From Caryophanales bacterium UBA1737 (GTDB lineage Bacteria > Bacillota_I > Bacilli_A > ML615J-28 > CAG-313), in assembly GCA_002315915.1 (NCBI GenBank), contig DCIB01000005.1, positions 29,515 through 89,398 of the forward strand: 59,884 nt of DNA. The letters are read 5' to 3'. Under the pieces are notes generated by a model. The model did no database searches, was not told the origin of the DNA, and was given only the letters and a program-made list of their open reading frames with translations. Below are positions 34,331-42,719 of this stretch, in pieces; positions within the stretch are counted from its first letter, which is position 1; every line of letters starts with the position of its first letter. A program made the translations under genes and the position numbers.

Positions 34331-36163
34331 TTATCTCCTTTTTAAAATAATTCCTGAATGAGCAGGTAATTTTATCATTAAAGAATTATTTGATACATTA
34401 AATTCTTTTTCATAAGAATCTAAATATCCACCAAATTCTTTTAATTCACTACATAATAAAGTATCATATAATCCATTTTCCGTAGATATATTATAGTCAT
34501 AATATTCTAAATTAGAAAAATTTAATAGAATTATTAATGATTCATTTGATGATTTTCTTTCATATACAAAAACACAGTTTTGTTTATCATCCACAACATC
34601 CCATTTAAAAGAATCCCAACATTTAGTATCATCATATAAGCAAGAATTTGTTAAATAGATTTCATTTAATGTTTTAATAAATAATTGTAATTTAGAATGA
34701 GCATCAAAAGATAATAGATTCCAATCAAGTTCTCTTGATTCATTCCATTCATTAAACATACCAAGTTCATTTCCCATAAAAGATAATTTCTTACCTGGAT
34801 GAGTCATAAAATATGTAAAATAGCTTCTTAAATGACCGAATTTCTCTACATATGATCCTGGCATTTTATCTAATAAGCTTCTTTTTAAATGAACTACTTC
34901 ATCATGAGATAATGCAAGTATATAATGTTCTTTGAAAGCATAGGTTAATTGGAATGATATTTTATTAATATGGTCTCCTCTAAATAAAGGATCATTTTCA
35001 ATGAATGATAATGAATCATTCATCCACCCCATATTCCACTTGTAGTCATATCCTAATCCACCAAGTGTAGTTGGTTTTGTGATACCTTCAAAAGCTGTTG
35101 ATTCTTCGGCTATCATTAAACAATCAGGATGACTTCCCTTAATTGTTCCATTAACTTTCTTTATAAAAGCTATAGCATCTAATGCAATATTAGTTCCATA
35201 TTCATTCGGAACCCATTCTCCATCACGTCTATCATAATCAAGATAAAGCATACTAGATACTGCATCAGTTCGAAGTCCATCTATATGAAATTCTTCAATC
35301 CAAAACATTGCATTACTAACTAAGAATGATTGAACTTCACATTTAGAATAATCAAAACATCTTGTTCCCCAAGATTTATGTTCTCTACGATAAATATTTG
35401 TTGGTTCATATAAAAATGATCCATCAAATTCAATTAATCCATGTAAATCTTTAGTAAAATGACCTGGAACCCAATCTAAAATAACACCAATACCATTTTG
35501 ATGTAGGTAATCTACAAAATATTTAAAATCATTAGGAGTTCCATATCTAGAAGTAACTGAATAAAAACCAGTTACCTGATATCCCCATGAAGGATCATAT
35601 GGATATTCAGAAATTGGTAATACTTCTACATGCGTATAATCCATTTCTTTTAAATAAATAACTAATTCTTCGGCAATTTTTCTATAATTAAAGAAATTAC
35701 CATCATTATATTTACGCCAAGAACCCATATGTAATTCATAAATATTTAAAGGTTGAGAATATGTATTATATTTAAATCTTTCTTCTAACCATTTAGAATC
35801 ATTAAATTTATAACTATTTAAATCAAATACCTTACTTCTTTTAGAAGGTCTTAGTTCAGAATGAAATGCATAAGGATCTGCTTTATATAAAAGTCTTCCA
35901 TTCTTTGTTGTTATAGCAAATTGATAATTATCATATTCTTTAACATTATCAATAGTTATTTCATATATACCTTCATTATTAATTCTTGTCATTAAATTAG
36001 AATTTAAATCCCAATTATTAAAATCGCCTACAACTGTAACATACATTGCATTTGGAGCCCAAACTCTAAAAGTAGTAGCTTCTTTTGTATAATGAGCGCC
36101 TAAAAAGTTATAAGCTTTTGATGAAGTACCTTGATGAAAATAATAAATAGCTAAATCATCCAT
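34331..36163 (-). CDS. glgB: 1,4-alpha-glucan branching enzyme
   Basis: GH13 enzyme creating alpha-1,6 branches in glycogen. 610 residues. N-terminal CBM48-like domain (TTFRVWAPNAMYVTVVGDFN near 30), then the (beta/alpha)8 barrel: LPISEYPYDPSWGYQ near 180, nucleophile in GLRTDAVSS near 292, acid/base in IAEESTAF near 355 and LSHDEVV near 420. C-terminal all-beta domain ends ILKRR. First gene of the eight-gene operon; promoter at 36190-36218. Confidence 0.96.
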   Translation of the reverse strand: MDDLAIYYFHQGTSSKAYNFLGAHYTKEATTFRVWAPNAMYVTVVGDFNNWDLNSNLMTRINNEGIYEITIDNVKEYDNYQFAITTKNGRLLYKADPYAFHSELRPSKRSKVFDLNSYKFNDSKWLEERFKYNTYSQPLNIYELHMGSWRKYNDGNFFNYRKIAEELVIYLKEMDYTHVEVLPISEYPYDPSWGYQVTGFYSVTSRYGTPNDFKYFVDYLHQNGIGVILDWVPGHFTKDLHGLIEFDGSFLYEPTNIYRREHKSWGTRCFDYSKCEVQSFLVSNAMFWIEEFHIDGLRTDAVSSMLYLDYDRRDGEWVPNEYGTNIALDAIAFIKKVNGTIKGSHPDCLMIAEESTAFEGITKPTTLGGLGYDYKWNMGWMNDSLSFIENDPLFRGDHINKISFQLTYAFKEHYILALSHDEVVHLKRSLLDKMPGSYVEKFGHLRSYFTYFMTHPGKKLSFMGNELGMFNEWNESRELDWNLLSFDAHSKLQLFIKTLNEIYLTNSCLYDDTKCWDSFKWDVVDDKQNCVFVYERKSSNESLIILLNFSNLEYYDYNISTENGLYDTLLCSELKEFGGYLDSYEKEFNVSNNSLMIKLPAHSGIILKRR

Positions 36164-36189
36164 ATTTTAATACCTACTTATCCATTATT

Positions 36190-36218
36190 ATTTTATCATA
36201 TGCGTATATCTATTTCAA
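36190..36218 (-). promoter_or_regulatory. promoter of the glycogen operon
   Basis: Minus strand -35 TTGAAA (36213-36218), a 17-base spacer and -10 TAAAAT (36190-36195) preceded by TGA (extended -10). The transcript would start about 20 bases before glgB. Confidence 0.65.
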
Positions 36219-36308
36219 TATTAAGAAAGCTACATTATTAATTGATTTTAATGTATAGAATAAATACATAATTTTTGATATAATTTAAACATAAATGAGG
36301 TAAAATAA

Positions 36309-37103
36309 ATGAATAAAAAAGATTCAATTAAGAATATAGGTAAGATTTTTACTATTATTTTTGGTGTTATTTGGATATTAATGACATTAATTCCAACAAT
36401 ACTTACCATAATGTCTGGTGAATATTTAGTTGCAATATTCCCTGCAATATTTGTATTTATTGGAGTAATAATAATAATCATTGGAATAAAACAAAATAAT
36501 CAAGTTTCTGAAAATATTCATGCATCAATTGACGCAATAGAACAAATGTCTAATGGAGAACCATTCACTCCTAATAAAAAAGATAATGTAGATAGATCTG
36601 ATTTTGATAAATATAATTATAATAGTAATCAAACATTGAATAATCAAATACCATCTAATATACCAATGTCAAAAGGATATACAGTAATAGGAACAATAAT
36701 GATTGTTTTATCGCTAATTATTACAGGAGTAAGTGTTATAGCATTACTTGATCCTGAATCTGGAAGTGTTGATGTATCAATATTTGGATTAATTATTATG
36801 TTTATAATAGGTATATCTTTAATTAAAAAAGGCAAAAATGAAAAGAAACGTGAAGATAAAAATATTAAAGATAAAAATAAAGATTTAGAAGATGATTTTT
36901 CATTAAATAATAGGAAAAATCCTGATGATTTCAAAACAAAAGATAAAAGATATGTAAATGTTAATAAATCATATTATGAAGATAATATTAAATCAAATGT
37001 AGATGATGATGCTTACTTTGTAAAATATTGTACTAATTGTGGAGAATCATTAAAAAAATCAGATACATATTGTCCATCTTGTGGTAAAAAAATTGATAAA
37101 TAA
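36309..37103 (+). CDS. membrane protein with C-terminal zinc ribbon, function unknown
   Basis: Unrecognised 264-residue protein. Two pairs of membrane helices: about 13-33 and 38-60 (YLVAIFPAIFVFIGVIIIIIG), and about 120-140 and 153-171. Between and after them lie hydrophilic Asn/Lys/Asp-rich stretches. The last 27 residues are a zinc ribbon with CTNCG and CPSCG, of the type often found at protein ends in Firmicutes. Starts with ATG after GAGG; TATAAT at 36279-36284. Single-gene unit with its own terminator, divergent from the glycogen operon. Confidence 0.7.
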   Translation: MNKKDSIKNIGKIFTIIFGVIWILMTLIPTILTIMSGEYLVAIFPAIFVFIGVIIIIIGIKQNNQVSENIHASIDAIEQMSNGEPFTPNKKDNVDRSDFDKYNYNSNQTLNNQIPSNIPMSKGYTVIGTIMIVLSLIITGVSVIALLDPESGSVDVSIFGLIIMFIIGISLIKKGKNEKKREDKNIKDKNKDLEDDFSLNNRKNPDDFKTKDKRYVNVNKSYYEDNIKSNVDDDAYFVKYCTNCGESLKKSDTYCPSCGKKIDK

Positions 37104-37132
37104 TACATAAGTTAATACTTATGTATTTTTTT
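37102..37132 (+). terminator. terminator of the zinc-ribbon gene
   Basis: Stem AATACATAAGT/ACTTATGTATT around TAAT-like loop, followed by a run of T. Confidence 0.75.
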
Positions 37133-37168
37133 ATGCTAAAATAAATTTTATAAAAAGGAATAATTATT

Positions 37169-38182
37169 ATGAATTATAATGATTTAATACAAAAATATAA
37201 TCTAATTGAATGTAATAAAATAAATAGATATATCAAAAATCCTATTTTATCTAAAAATGATATACCATATGATGCAGAATTAATATTTAATTCAGGTGTT
37301 GTATATTATAAAAATAAATATTTAATGTGTTTTAGAGATGATTACTATTTTGATGGATCAGATTCAACACATTTTCATACTTGTATTGGTTTTGCTGAAT
37401 CAAATGATGGAATTAATTTTATTCCATTTGATAAGCCATTTATTAAATATGAAGATATTAATATTGGTGAAAATATAAGAATTTATGATCCTAGACTAAT
37501 AGTATTAGAAAATAATCTTTATATGTGTTTTGCTCTTGATACACATCATGGTATTAGAGGCGGAATAATGAAAATTAATGATGATTTAAAAACATATGAA
37601 ATATTATCATTAACTGCACCAGATAACAGAAATTTAGTTTTATTTGATCGAAAAATAAATGATTATTATATAAGACTAGAACGTCCTATGACAATGTATT
37701 CAAGACGCAGAAAAGAAATATTTGATTTATGGATGTCATATTCTAAAGATTTAAAATATTGGGGAGATACAAAATTATTATTAAAAATGGAAAATATTCC
37801 ATATGCTAATTGTAAAATTGGACCAGCTGCTCCTCCAATGTATACTGAATATGGATGGATTGTATTATTTCATGCTGTGATAAAAGATGAATTATTAGGT
37901 AAAAATGGCTATGAAGATAAATGGGATAAAGTATATACTTGTGGAGTTATGATTTTAGATAAAGATAAACCAGATAATATTCTTACAATATCTAAAAATC
38001 CTTTAATGATTCCAAAAGAAAAGTATGAAACAGAAAATGGTTTTAGAAATAATGTATTATTCCCATGTGCTTTAACATTAAATAACAACATTGTCTCAAT
38101 ATATTATGGAGCATCAGATACTACAACTTGTCTTGCAACAATAAAATTAGAAGATTTAATAGCTTTTGCTTATAATAAATAA
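37169..38182 (+). CDS. GH130 family glycoside phosphorylase/hydrolase
   Basis: Five-bladed beta-propeller enzyme of family GH130, whose members phosphorolyse or hydrolyse beta-mannosides (mannosyl-glucose, mannooligosaccharides, N-glycan core). 337 residues, normal. Seen: DAELIFNSGVVYYKNKYLM near 26, IRIYDPRLI near 107 with the catalytic-region Asp, LVLFDRKINDYYIRLERPM near 151, IGPAAPPMYTEYGWIVLFHA near 216 and the C-terminal YYGASDTTTCLA. No signal peptide, so cytoplasmic. No other mannan genes adjoin it. Which GH130 subfamily, and so which substrate, cannot be told by eye. Confidence 0.82.
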   Translation: MNYNDLIQKYNLIECNKINRYIKNPILSKNDIPYDAELIFNSGVVYYKNKYLMCFRDDYYFDGSDSTHFHTCIGFAESNDGINFIPFDKPFIKYEDINIGENIRIYDPRLIVLENNLYMCFALDTHHGIRGGIMKINDDLKTYEILSLTAPDNRNLVLFDRKINDYYIRLERPMTMYSRRRKEIFDLWMSYSKDLKYWGDTKLLLKMENIPYANCKIGPAAPPMYTEYGWIVLFHAVIKDELLGKNGYEDKWDKVYTCGVMILDKDKPDNILTISKNPLMIPKEKYETENGFRNNVLFPCALTLNNNIVSIYYGASDTTTCLATIKLEDLIAFAYNK

Positions 38183-38216
38183 TAATGGATTCACAATTAT
38201 TGTGAATCCATTATTT
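38181..38216. terminator. bidirectional terminator between the GH130 gene and the lipoprotein gene
   Basis: Seventeen-base arms (38181-38197 with 38199-38215, centre ATTCACAATTATTGTGAAT) between the two convergent stop codons. Confidence 0.75.
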
Positions 38217-38219
38217 AAT

Positions 38220-40358
38220 TTAATTCCAAATTGAATATATTGATGAAAAATCATTATTTGTTGTAGATGAACTTGAAATAGATTTTGTACCACTTCCAAG
38301 CATAACTACAACTCCTGATATACTATTTAATATTGAAGCATTTAATGATGTATTTCCAAATGAACAAGTAATATATTTTTGAAGAGATTTTGATTGCATA
38401 TATGTTCCAACTGAAGAAAAATTAGTACAGTTTCTAGATTCTTGTAAACTCATTCCTCCCCCTATTGCAACAATACATCCTGATGTATATGTATAACCTG
38501 TTTCAGTATCAATAGATGAGTTATTATTACTATTACATATAACTAAAATATTAGCTCCATTAAATTCAATTCCTTTAGATGATGTTTGAGAATTTGAATC
38601 TAGTCCATCACCAGATGCGTAGACATAAACAGTACCACCAGTAAAAGTCATACCTGTGCCACTTGTTGCACAAGAATTAAATCCATCATCTTTTGGAACT
38701 ACTTGAATAAATCCTCCGCTAACATTTATTGTATTACCTTCAATTCCTTCATAACAATTAACTATATATATTGTTCCTGCGGAAATACTACATATTCCAT
38801 CTGCGTGGATTGCATCATCATTAGAATATATTGATAATATTCCACCTGATATTGATACATTACCAAGTGGTGTTGCACCACTTTCTAATTCATTATCACT
38901 ATTAGCATGAATTGCATCATCATATGATTTAATTGCAATATTTCCACCTGATATTGAAATAGCATTATCAGATTTAATACCTTTTGATGAATAATCATTC
39001 TTTTCTGCGTTTCCTTCATTCATCATTCCAAATCCACCTTGATTTTGTCTAGACGCAGTTGAATATGAACTAAAACTAATAGATGAGAAACCATTTGTTG
39101 AATAAGTAAAATTTAATTGGTCATATGAATTATTAATTGACTTTCCACTTGATTGTTTTGAATAATTATCATCAGTTGGAGTAACATTACTTGCATAAGA
39201 TAATATTTTATAATAACTATATCCTGTTACAGGTTGTAATTTATAAATATAACTTACATTACTTGATCCTCTTGGATTCATTTGTTGATTTTGAGCTTGT
39301 GTATAATATGTTGCATTAACTAATGTATAATCATCATCAGAGTTATAAAATTTAACACAAAACTTAGTAGATGATTTTAAAGAAGAAGACATTGACACTT
39401 TTAAATATAATGTACTTGAAGTATAAGTAATATTGTTTGAATAATCCGAATATTTATCAGTATAAATATTTAAATTTAAAGAATTATCATCTTCGCTTAA
39501 TATCGCATCATGTGCTGCATCAATTCCATCTGTTGCAGCATATAAATTTAAAGTTCCACCAGTTATTATAATGTCACCTTTTTGTTTATTTTTATTAGAT
39601 AAAGAAGAATTAGATGTTTTAATACAATCGCCTTCTTTTGCTATACAGTTAATAGTTCCTGCACTAATTTCTACCTTATCATTTCCTTTTATTGCATTAT
39701 CTATCGAAATAACATTTAAAGTAAGATTAGCTATCTCTAAATTATCTTTAGTATGAACACCATTATTATTTTTAGAAATAACATTTAATATGCCTCTTCC
39801 TTTTAATTCTAAATCACATTCAGCATATATAGCGCCTTTATCATTTACAGTATCAGTATCTAATACTTTATCTCGATTATCATAAATATAATTATTATAA
39901 TCAGCTTTAGCACTTATAGTAACTTTATCTCCAGTAAGAATTTTAATTGGATTAGTAGTTGAAGAGTTTATTATTAATCCACATAAATTTAGAGTAAATT
40001 TATAATCATCTCCAGGATTAATTACAATATTCCCAGAAAAATTACCTGATATAGAATATTCAGTAGTAGCAGTTACTTCATTAAAATAAATAGTATTTCC
40101 TTCTATACTATAACATTCAGTACCTTTTTCTTTAGTTACAACTAAATTAGAATTATCATATTCAATATTTTTAGAAGTATCATTCATTAAAGTATTTAAT
40201 TCATCATTTGATATACCATCTGTATTATTAATAATTGTACTTCCATTGCCTGATGGCGAATCATTATTATTATCATTATCTTCACTATTACAATTACAAC
40301 TTGTAAATATTGATAAAAGTAATACAGGAATAATAATAAATAAAACTTTTTTAATCAT
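38220..40358 (-). CDS. lipoprotein with Cthe_2159-type beta-helix (polysaccharide-binding)
   Basis: Extracellular lipoprotein, 712 residues. Signal peptide KKVLFIIIPVLLLSIFTSC with lipobox FTSC, then an Asn/Asp/Ser-rich linker to about 55. The body is a parallel beta-helix with many repeats of the form ISGGxxxIxSxDDAIHA and related (KDDGFNS, SGDGLDSNS, TDGIDAAHD), matching the Cthe_2159 family, whose founding member binds polygalacturonate with calcium. The repeated DD/DG turns suit calcium binding. A binding, not catalytic, role is inferred; there is no obvious lyase signature. Extended -10 promoter at 40381-40389. Its neighbour is the rhamnose module, so a pectic ligand is plausible. Confidence 0.75.
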   Translation of the reverse strand: MIKKVLFIIIPVLLLSIFTSCNCNSEDNDNNNDSPSGNGSTIINNTDGISNDELNTLMNDTSKNIEYDNSNLVVTKEKGTECYSIEGNTIYFNEVTATTEYSISGNFSGNIVINPGDDYKFTLNLCGLIINSSTTNPIKILTGDKVTISAKADYNNYIYDNRDKVLDTDTVNDKGAIYAECDLELKGRGILNVISKNNNGVHTKDNLEIANLTLNVISIDNAIKGNDKVEISAGTINCIAKEGDCIKTSNSSLSNKNKQKGDIIITGGTLNLYAATDGIDAAHDAILSEDDNSLNLNIYTDKYSDYSNNITYTSSTLYLKVSMSSSLKSSTKFCVKFYNSDDDYTLVNATYYTQAQNQQMNPRGSSNVSYIYKLQPVTGYSYYKILSYASNVTPTDDNYSKQSSGKSINNSYDQLNFTYSTNGFSSISFSSYSTASRQNQGGFGMMNEGNAEKNDYSSKGIKSDNAISISGGNIAIKSYDDAIHANSDNELESGATPLGNVSISGGILSIYSNDDAIHADGICSISAGTIYIVNCYEGIEGNTINVSGGFIQVVPKDDGFNSCATSGTGMTFTGGTVYVYASGDGLDSNSQTSSKGIEFNGANILVICNSNNNSSIDTETGYTYTSGCIVAIGGGMSLQESRNCTNFSSVGTYMQSKSLQKYITCSFGNTSLNASILNSISGVVVMLGSGTKSISSSSTTNNDFSSIYSIWN

Positions 40359-40380
40359 AATATTCTCCTTATATATTTAT

Positions 40381-40389
40381 ATTTTATCA
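40381..40389 (-). promoter_or_regulatory. extended -10 promoter of the lipoprotein gene
   Basis: Minus strand TGATAAAAT, about 23 bases before the start; -35 (TTTATT) is poor. AAGGAG ribosome site follows. Confidence 0.4.
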
Positions 40390-40432
40390 TTTTGATTAAG
40401 GTAAATAAATCAATATTTTGCTTTTTAGCATT

Positions 40433-40471
40433 AAAAAAAGATATTATAAACAAAAATGTGTTTATAATATC
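40433..40471 (-). terminator. terminator of the AraC regulator gene
   Basis: Thirteen-base stem GATATTATAAACA/TGTTTATAATATC (40440-40452 with 40459-40471), followed by a run of seven T on the minus strand. Confidence 0.8.
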
Positions 40472-40501
40472 AAAATAGTATGAAATATATGTGAAATTAT
40501 T

Positions 40502-41302
40502 TTATTTATTAAGTCTTATTTGTTTAGGTGTAGCATTAAAATATGACTTAAATAATTTATTAAAATATGATTGATTAGAAAAACCAACAAATAATGAGAT
40601 TTGATTAATATTCATATCTGTAATTTCTATTAAATTTTTTGCTTCTTGAAGTTGTTTAGTAATTTTATAATCAATTATTGATTGATTAGTCTTCTTTTTA
40701 AATAAATGACAAATATATGATACAGAACTATTAGATAGTTTTGCAAGATCATCTAATGTAATATTCTTTGAATAATTTGAATCAATATAATTTTTTATTA
40801 AAGATACAATATTAGAATCAAACTGTGATATATCATTATTTTCTACATTACATAAATACCTTTTTAACATTATTAATAAAGTATCTAACATATTAATTAT
40901 TATTTTTTGGTAATCATCATTTTTAAAATTAATTTCATTAAAAATAGTTTTATATATTAATAATAATTCTTCAAAATTTGATAATTGATTAATAACCGCA
41001 AAACCTTTTTTTGAATATTCTTTTGAATAAATAGATAATTTAGCTAATCCTATAGCGAAAAATGATAATTCATTATTTGTAGTTTCTATATGAATAGTCT
41101 TAGGGTTAATAATAATTAAATCTTTCGATTTAACTTGGATAGTTGAATCATTTGTTTTTATATATCCACTACCATTATATATCAATATTATTTCAAGATT
41201 AGGATGAGAATGTTGAATAGTAGTAAATGATTCATCTATTTTTGTATTGGAAATATAAATGATATTCGAATTAGGTATCGAAATTGGTATACGTTGATGC
41301 AT
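40502..41302 (-). CDS. AraC family regulator with cupin sensor, likely for rhamnose use
   Basis: 266 residues. N-terminal cupin-like sugar-sensing domain (HSHPNLEIILIYNGSGYI near 33, VKSKDLIIINPKTIHI near 57); C-terminal pair of helix-turn-helix motifs: ITLDDLAKLSNSSVSYICH near 182, and MNINQISLFVGFSNQSYFN near 231 with the family ending TPKQIR. Layout equals E. coli RhaR/RhaS. Divergent from rhaB across 103 bases that hold a perfect inverted repeat, so it probably controls rhaBAD and itself. GAGGTG precedes the ATG. Confidence 0.85.
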   Translation of the reverse strand: MHQRIPISIPNSNIIYISNTKIDESFTTIQHSHPNLEIILIYNGSGYIKTNDSTIQVKSKDLIIINPKTIHIETTNNELSFFAIGLAKLSIYSKEYSKKGFAVINQLSNFEELLLIYKTIFNEINFKNDDYQKIIINMLDTLLIMLKRYLCNVENNDISQFDSNIVSLIKNYIDSNYSKNITLDDLAKLSNSSVSYICHLFKKKTNQSIIDYKITKQLQEAKNLIEITDMNINQISLFVGFSNQSYFNKLFKSYFNATPKQIRLNK

Positions 41303-41312
41303 AATTCACCTC

Positions 41313-41339
41313 AATAACATTATACAATATAATGTTATT
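41313..41339. promoter_or_regulatory. perfect 12-bp inverted repeat in the AraC-rhaB divergent region
   Basis: AATAACATTATA, CAA, TATAATGTTATT. The left arm supplies the TATAAT -10 of the minus-strand regulator gene, so a protein bound here would block that promoter. Candidate autoregulatory operator; it could also act as a weak AT-only hairpin. Confidence 0.45.
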
Positions 41340-41380
41340 TTTAAGCAATATAATTATATTATTTTATATTATATAAAAGT

Positions 41381-41386
41381 TATAAT
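41381..41386 (+). promoter_or_regulatory. -10 box of rhaBAD
   Basis: TATAAT 20 bases before the rhaB start with a poor -35 (ATTATT), as expected for a promoter that needs an AraC-type activator. A GGAGGA ribosome site follows. Confidence 0.4.
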
Positions 41387-41405
41387 ATTATTATGGAGGA
41401 TAAAT

Positions 41406-42719
41406 ATGAAATATTATTTAGCTATCGATATAGGTGCTTCATCTGGTAGACATATCATTGGTTATAAAAATACTAATAATGAAATTGAAACAATTGAAGT
41501 ATATAGATTTAAAAACGAACCAAAGTATATTAATGATCATTTAATTTGGGATATTGATTATTTATTTAATGAAATCAAAAAAGGAATTAAAGAATCACTT
41601 AAAAAATATCCAAATATTGAAAGTTTATCTATAGATACATGGGGAGTTGATTATGTATTATTAAATAATGATAAAGAAATATATCCTTGTTATGCATATA
41701 GAGATAATAGAACTAATAAATTTATTGAAGAAGTGCATTCTAAAATATCTTTTGAAAAATTATATAGTATAACAGGAACTCAATTTCAACCATTTAATAC
41801 AATATATCAACTATATACTGATTTAAAAGATAATAGATTAACTGCTGCAACATCATATTTAATGATGCCAGAATATTTTATTTACAAATTAACTGGTATA
41901 AAGTTACATGAATATACAAATTCTGGTACAACTGGATTAATTGACTTAAAAACTAATAAGTTTTCAAAGGAAATAATAAGATCTTTAAACTTAAAAGAAG
42001 ACTTATTTATTGATACTTATAAACCTAGTACAATTGTAGGTGATTTAAAACAAGAAATAATAAATGAGGTTGGTTCTAATATAAAAGTAGTACTTTGCCC
42101 AACTCATGATACCGCATCAGCTGTATATGGAATACCTATGAAAATTAATGCTCCATACATATCTAGTGGTACATGGAGTTTACTTGGTATTAAAAGTTTA
42201 ACACCAATTAATAATAATACTGCACTAGAATCTAATTTTTCAAATGAATTAGGACCCACTTATTATAGAGTACAAAAAAATATAATGGGTTTATGGATAA
42301 TACAATGTTTAAGTAAAAAATTAAGTATAGATTTTATTAGTTTAATGAATCTTGCTAAAGAAAGTAATTATAATAAAATATTTGATGTAAATGATAAAAG
42401 ATATCTTGCACCTAAAAATATGTTTAATGAAATTAAAAATGATTTAGAATTTAAATATAAAGATTTTAATTTAAATATAAAAGATATAATAAATTCAGCA
42501 TATCATTCATTAGCATATTCATATAAACTTGCAATTGATGAATTAGAAAATATTACTAGTACTAAATATAATGATTTATATATTGTTGGTGGTGGAGCTA
42601 AAAATACTTATTTAAATGAATTATGTAAAATATATACAAATAAAAATATAATTGCATTACCAATTGAAGCAACATCTATTGGTAATCTATTATCCCAAAT
42701 GGAGGAAAATAATGGATAA
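41406..42719 (+). CDS. rhaB: rhamnulokinase
   Basis: FGGY-family kinase phosphorylating L-rhamnulose to rhamnulose-1-phosphate. 437 residues, shorter than E. coli RhaB (489). Seen: AIDIGASSGRHIIGY at the N-terminus (phosphate-binding), SIDTWGVDYVL near 76, PEYFIYKLTG near 155, ISSGTWSLLG near 254 and IVGGGAKNTYLNEL near 396 (adenosine site). GGAGGA before the ATG. First gene of rhaBAD; its end overlaps the rhaA start by 8 bases. Confidence 0.93.
   Translation: MKYYLAIDIGASSGRHIIGYKNTNNEIETIEVYRFKNEPKYINDHLIWDIDYLFNEIKKGIKESLKKYPNIESLSIDTWGVDYVLLNNDKEIYPCYAYRDNRTNKFIEEVHSKISFEKLYSITGTQFQPFNTIYQLYTDLKDNRLTAATSYLMMPEYFIYKLTGIKLHEYTNSGTTGLIDLKTNKFSKEIIRSLNLKEDLFIDTYKPSTIVGDLKQEIINEVGSNIKVVLCPTHDTASAVYGIPMKINAPYISSGTWSLLGIKSLTPINNNTALESNFSNELGPTYYRVQKNIMGLWIIQCLSKKLSIDFISLMNLAKESNYNKIFDVNDKRYLAPKNMFNEIKNDLEFKYKDFNLNIKDIINSAYHSLAYSYKLAIDELENITSTKYNDLYIVGGGAKNTYLNELCKIYTNKNIIALPIEATSIGNLLSQMEENNG

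Noticed and set aside
41313..41345. Inverted repeat before rhaB as a transcription terminator
   Set aside because: It is followed by TTTTT on the plus strand, but no plus-strand gene lies before it and the stem is nearly all A-T; an operator fits better.
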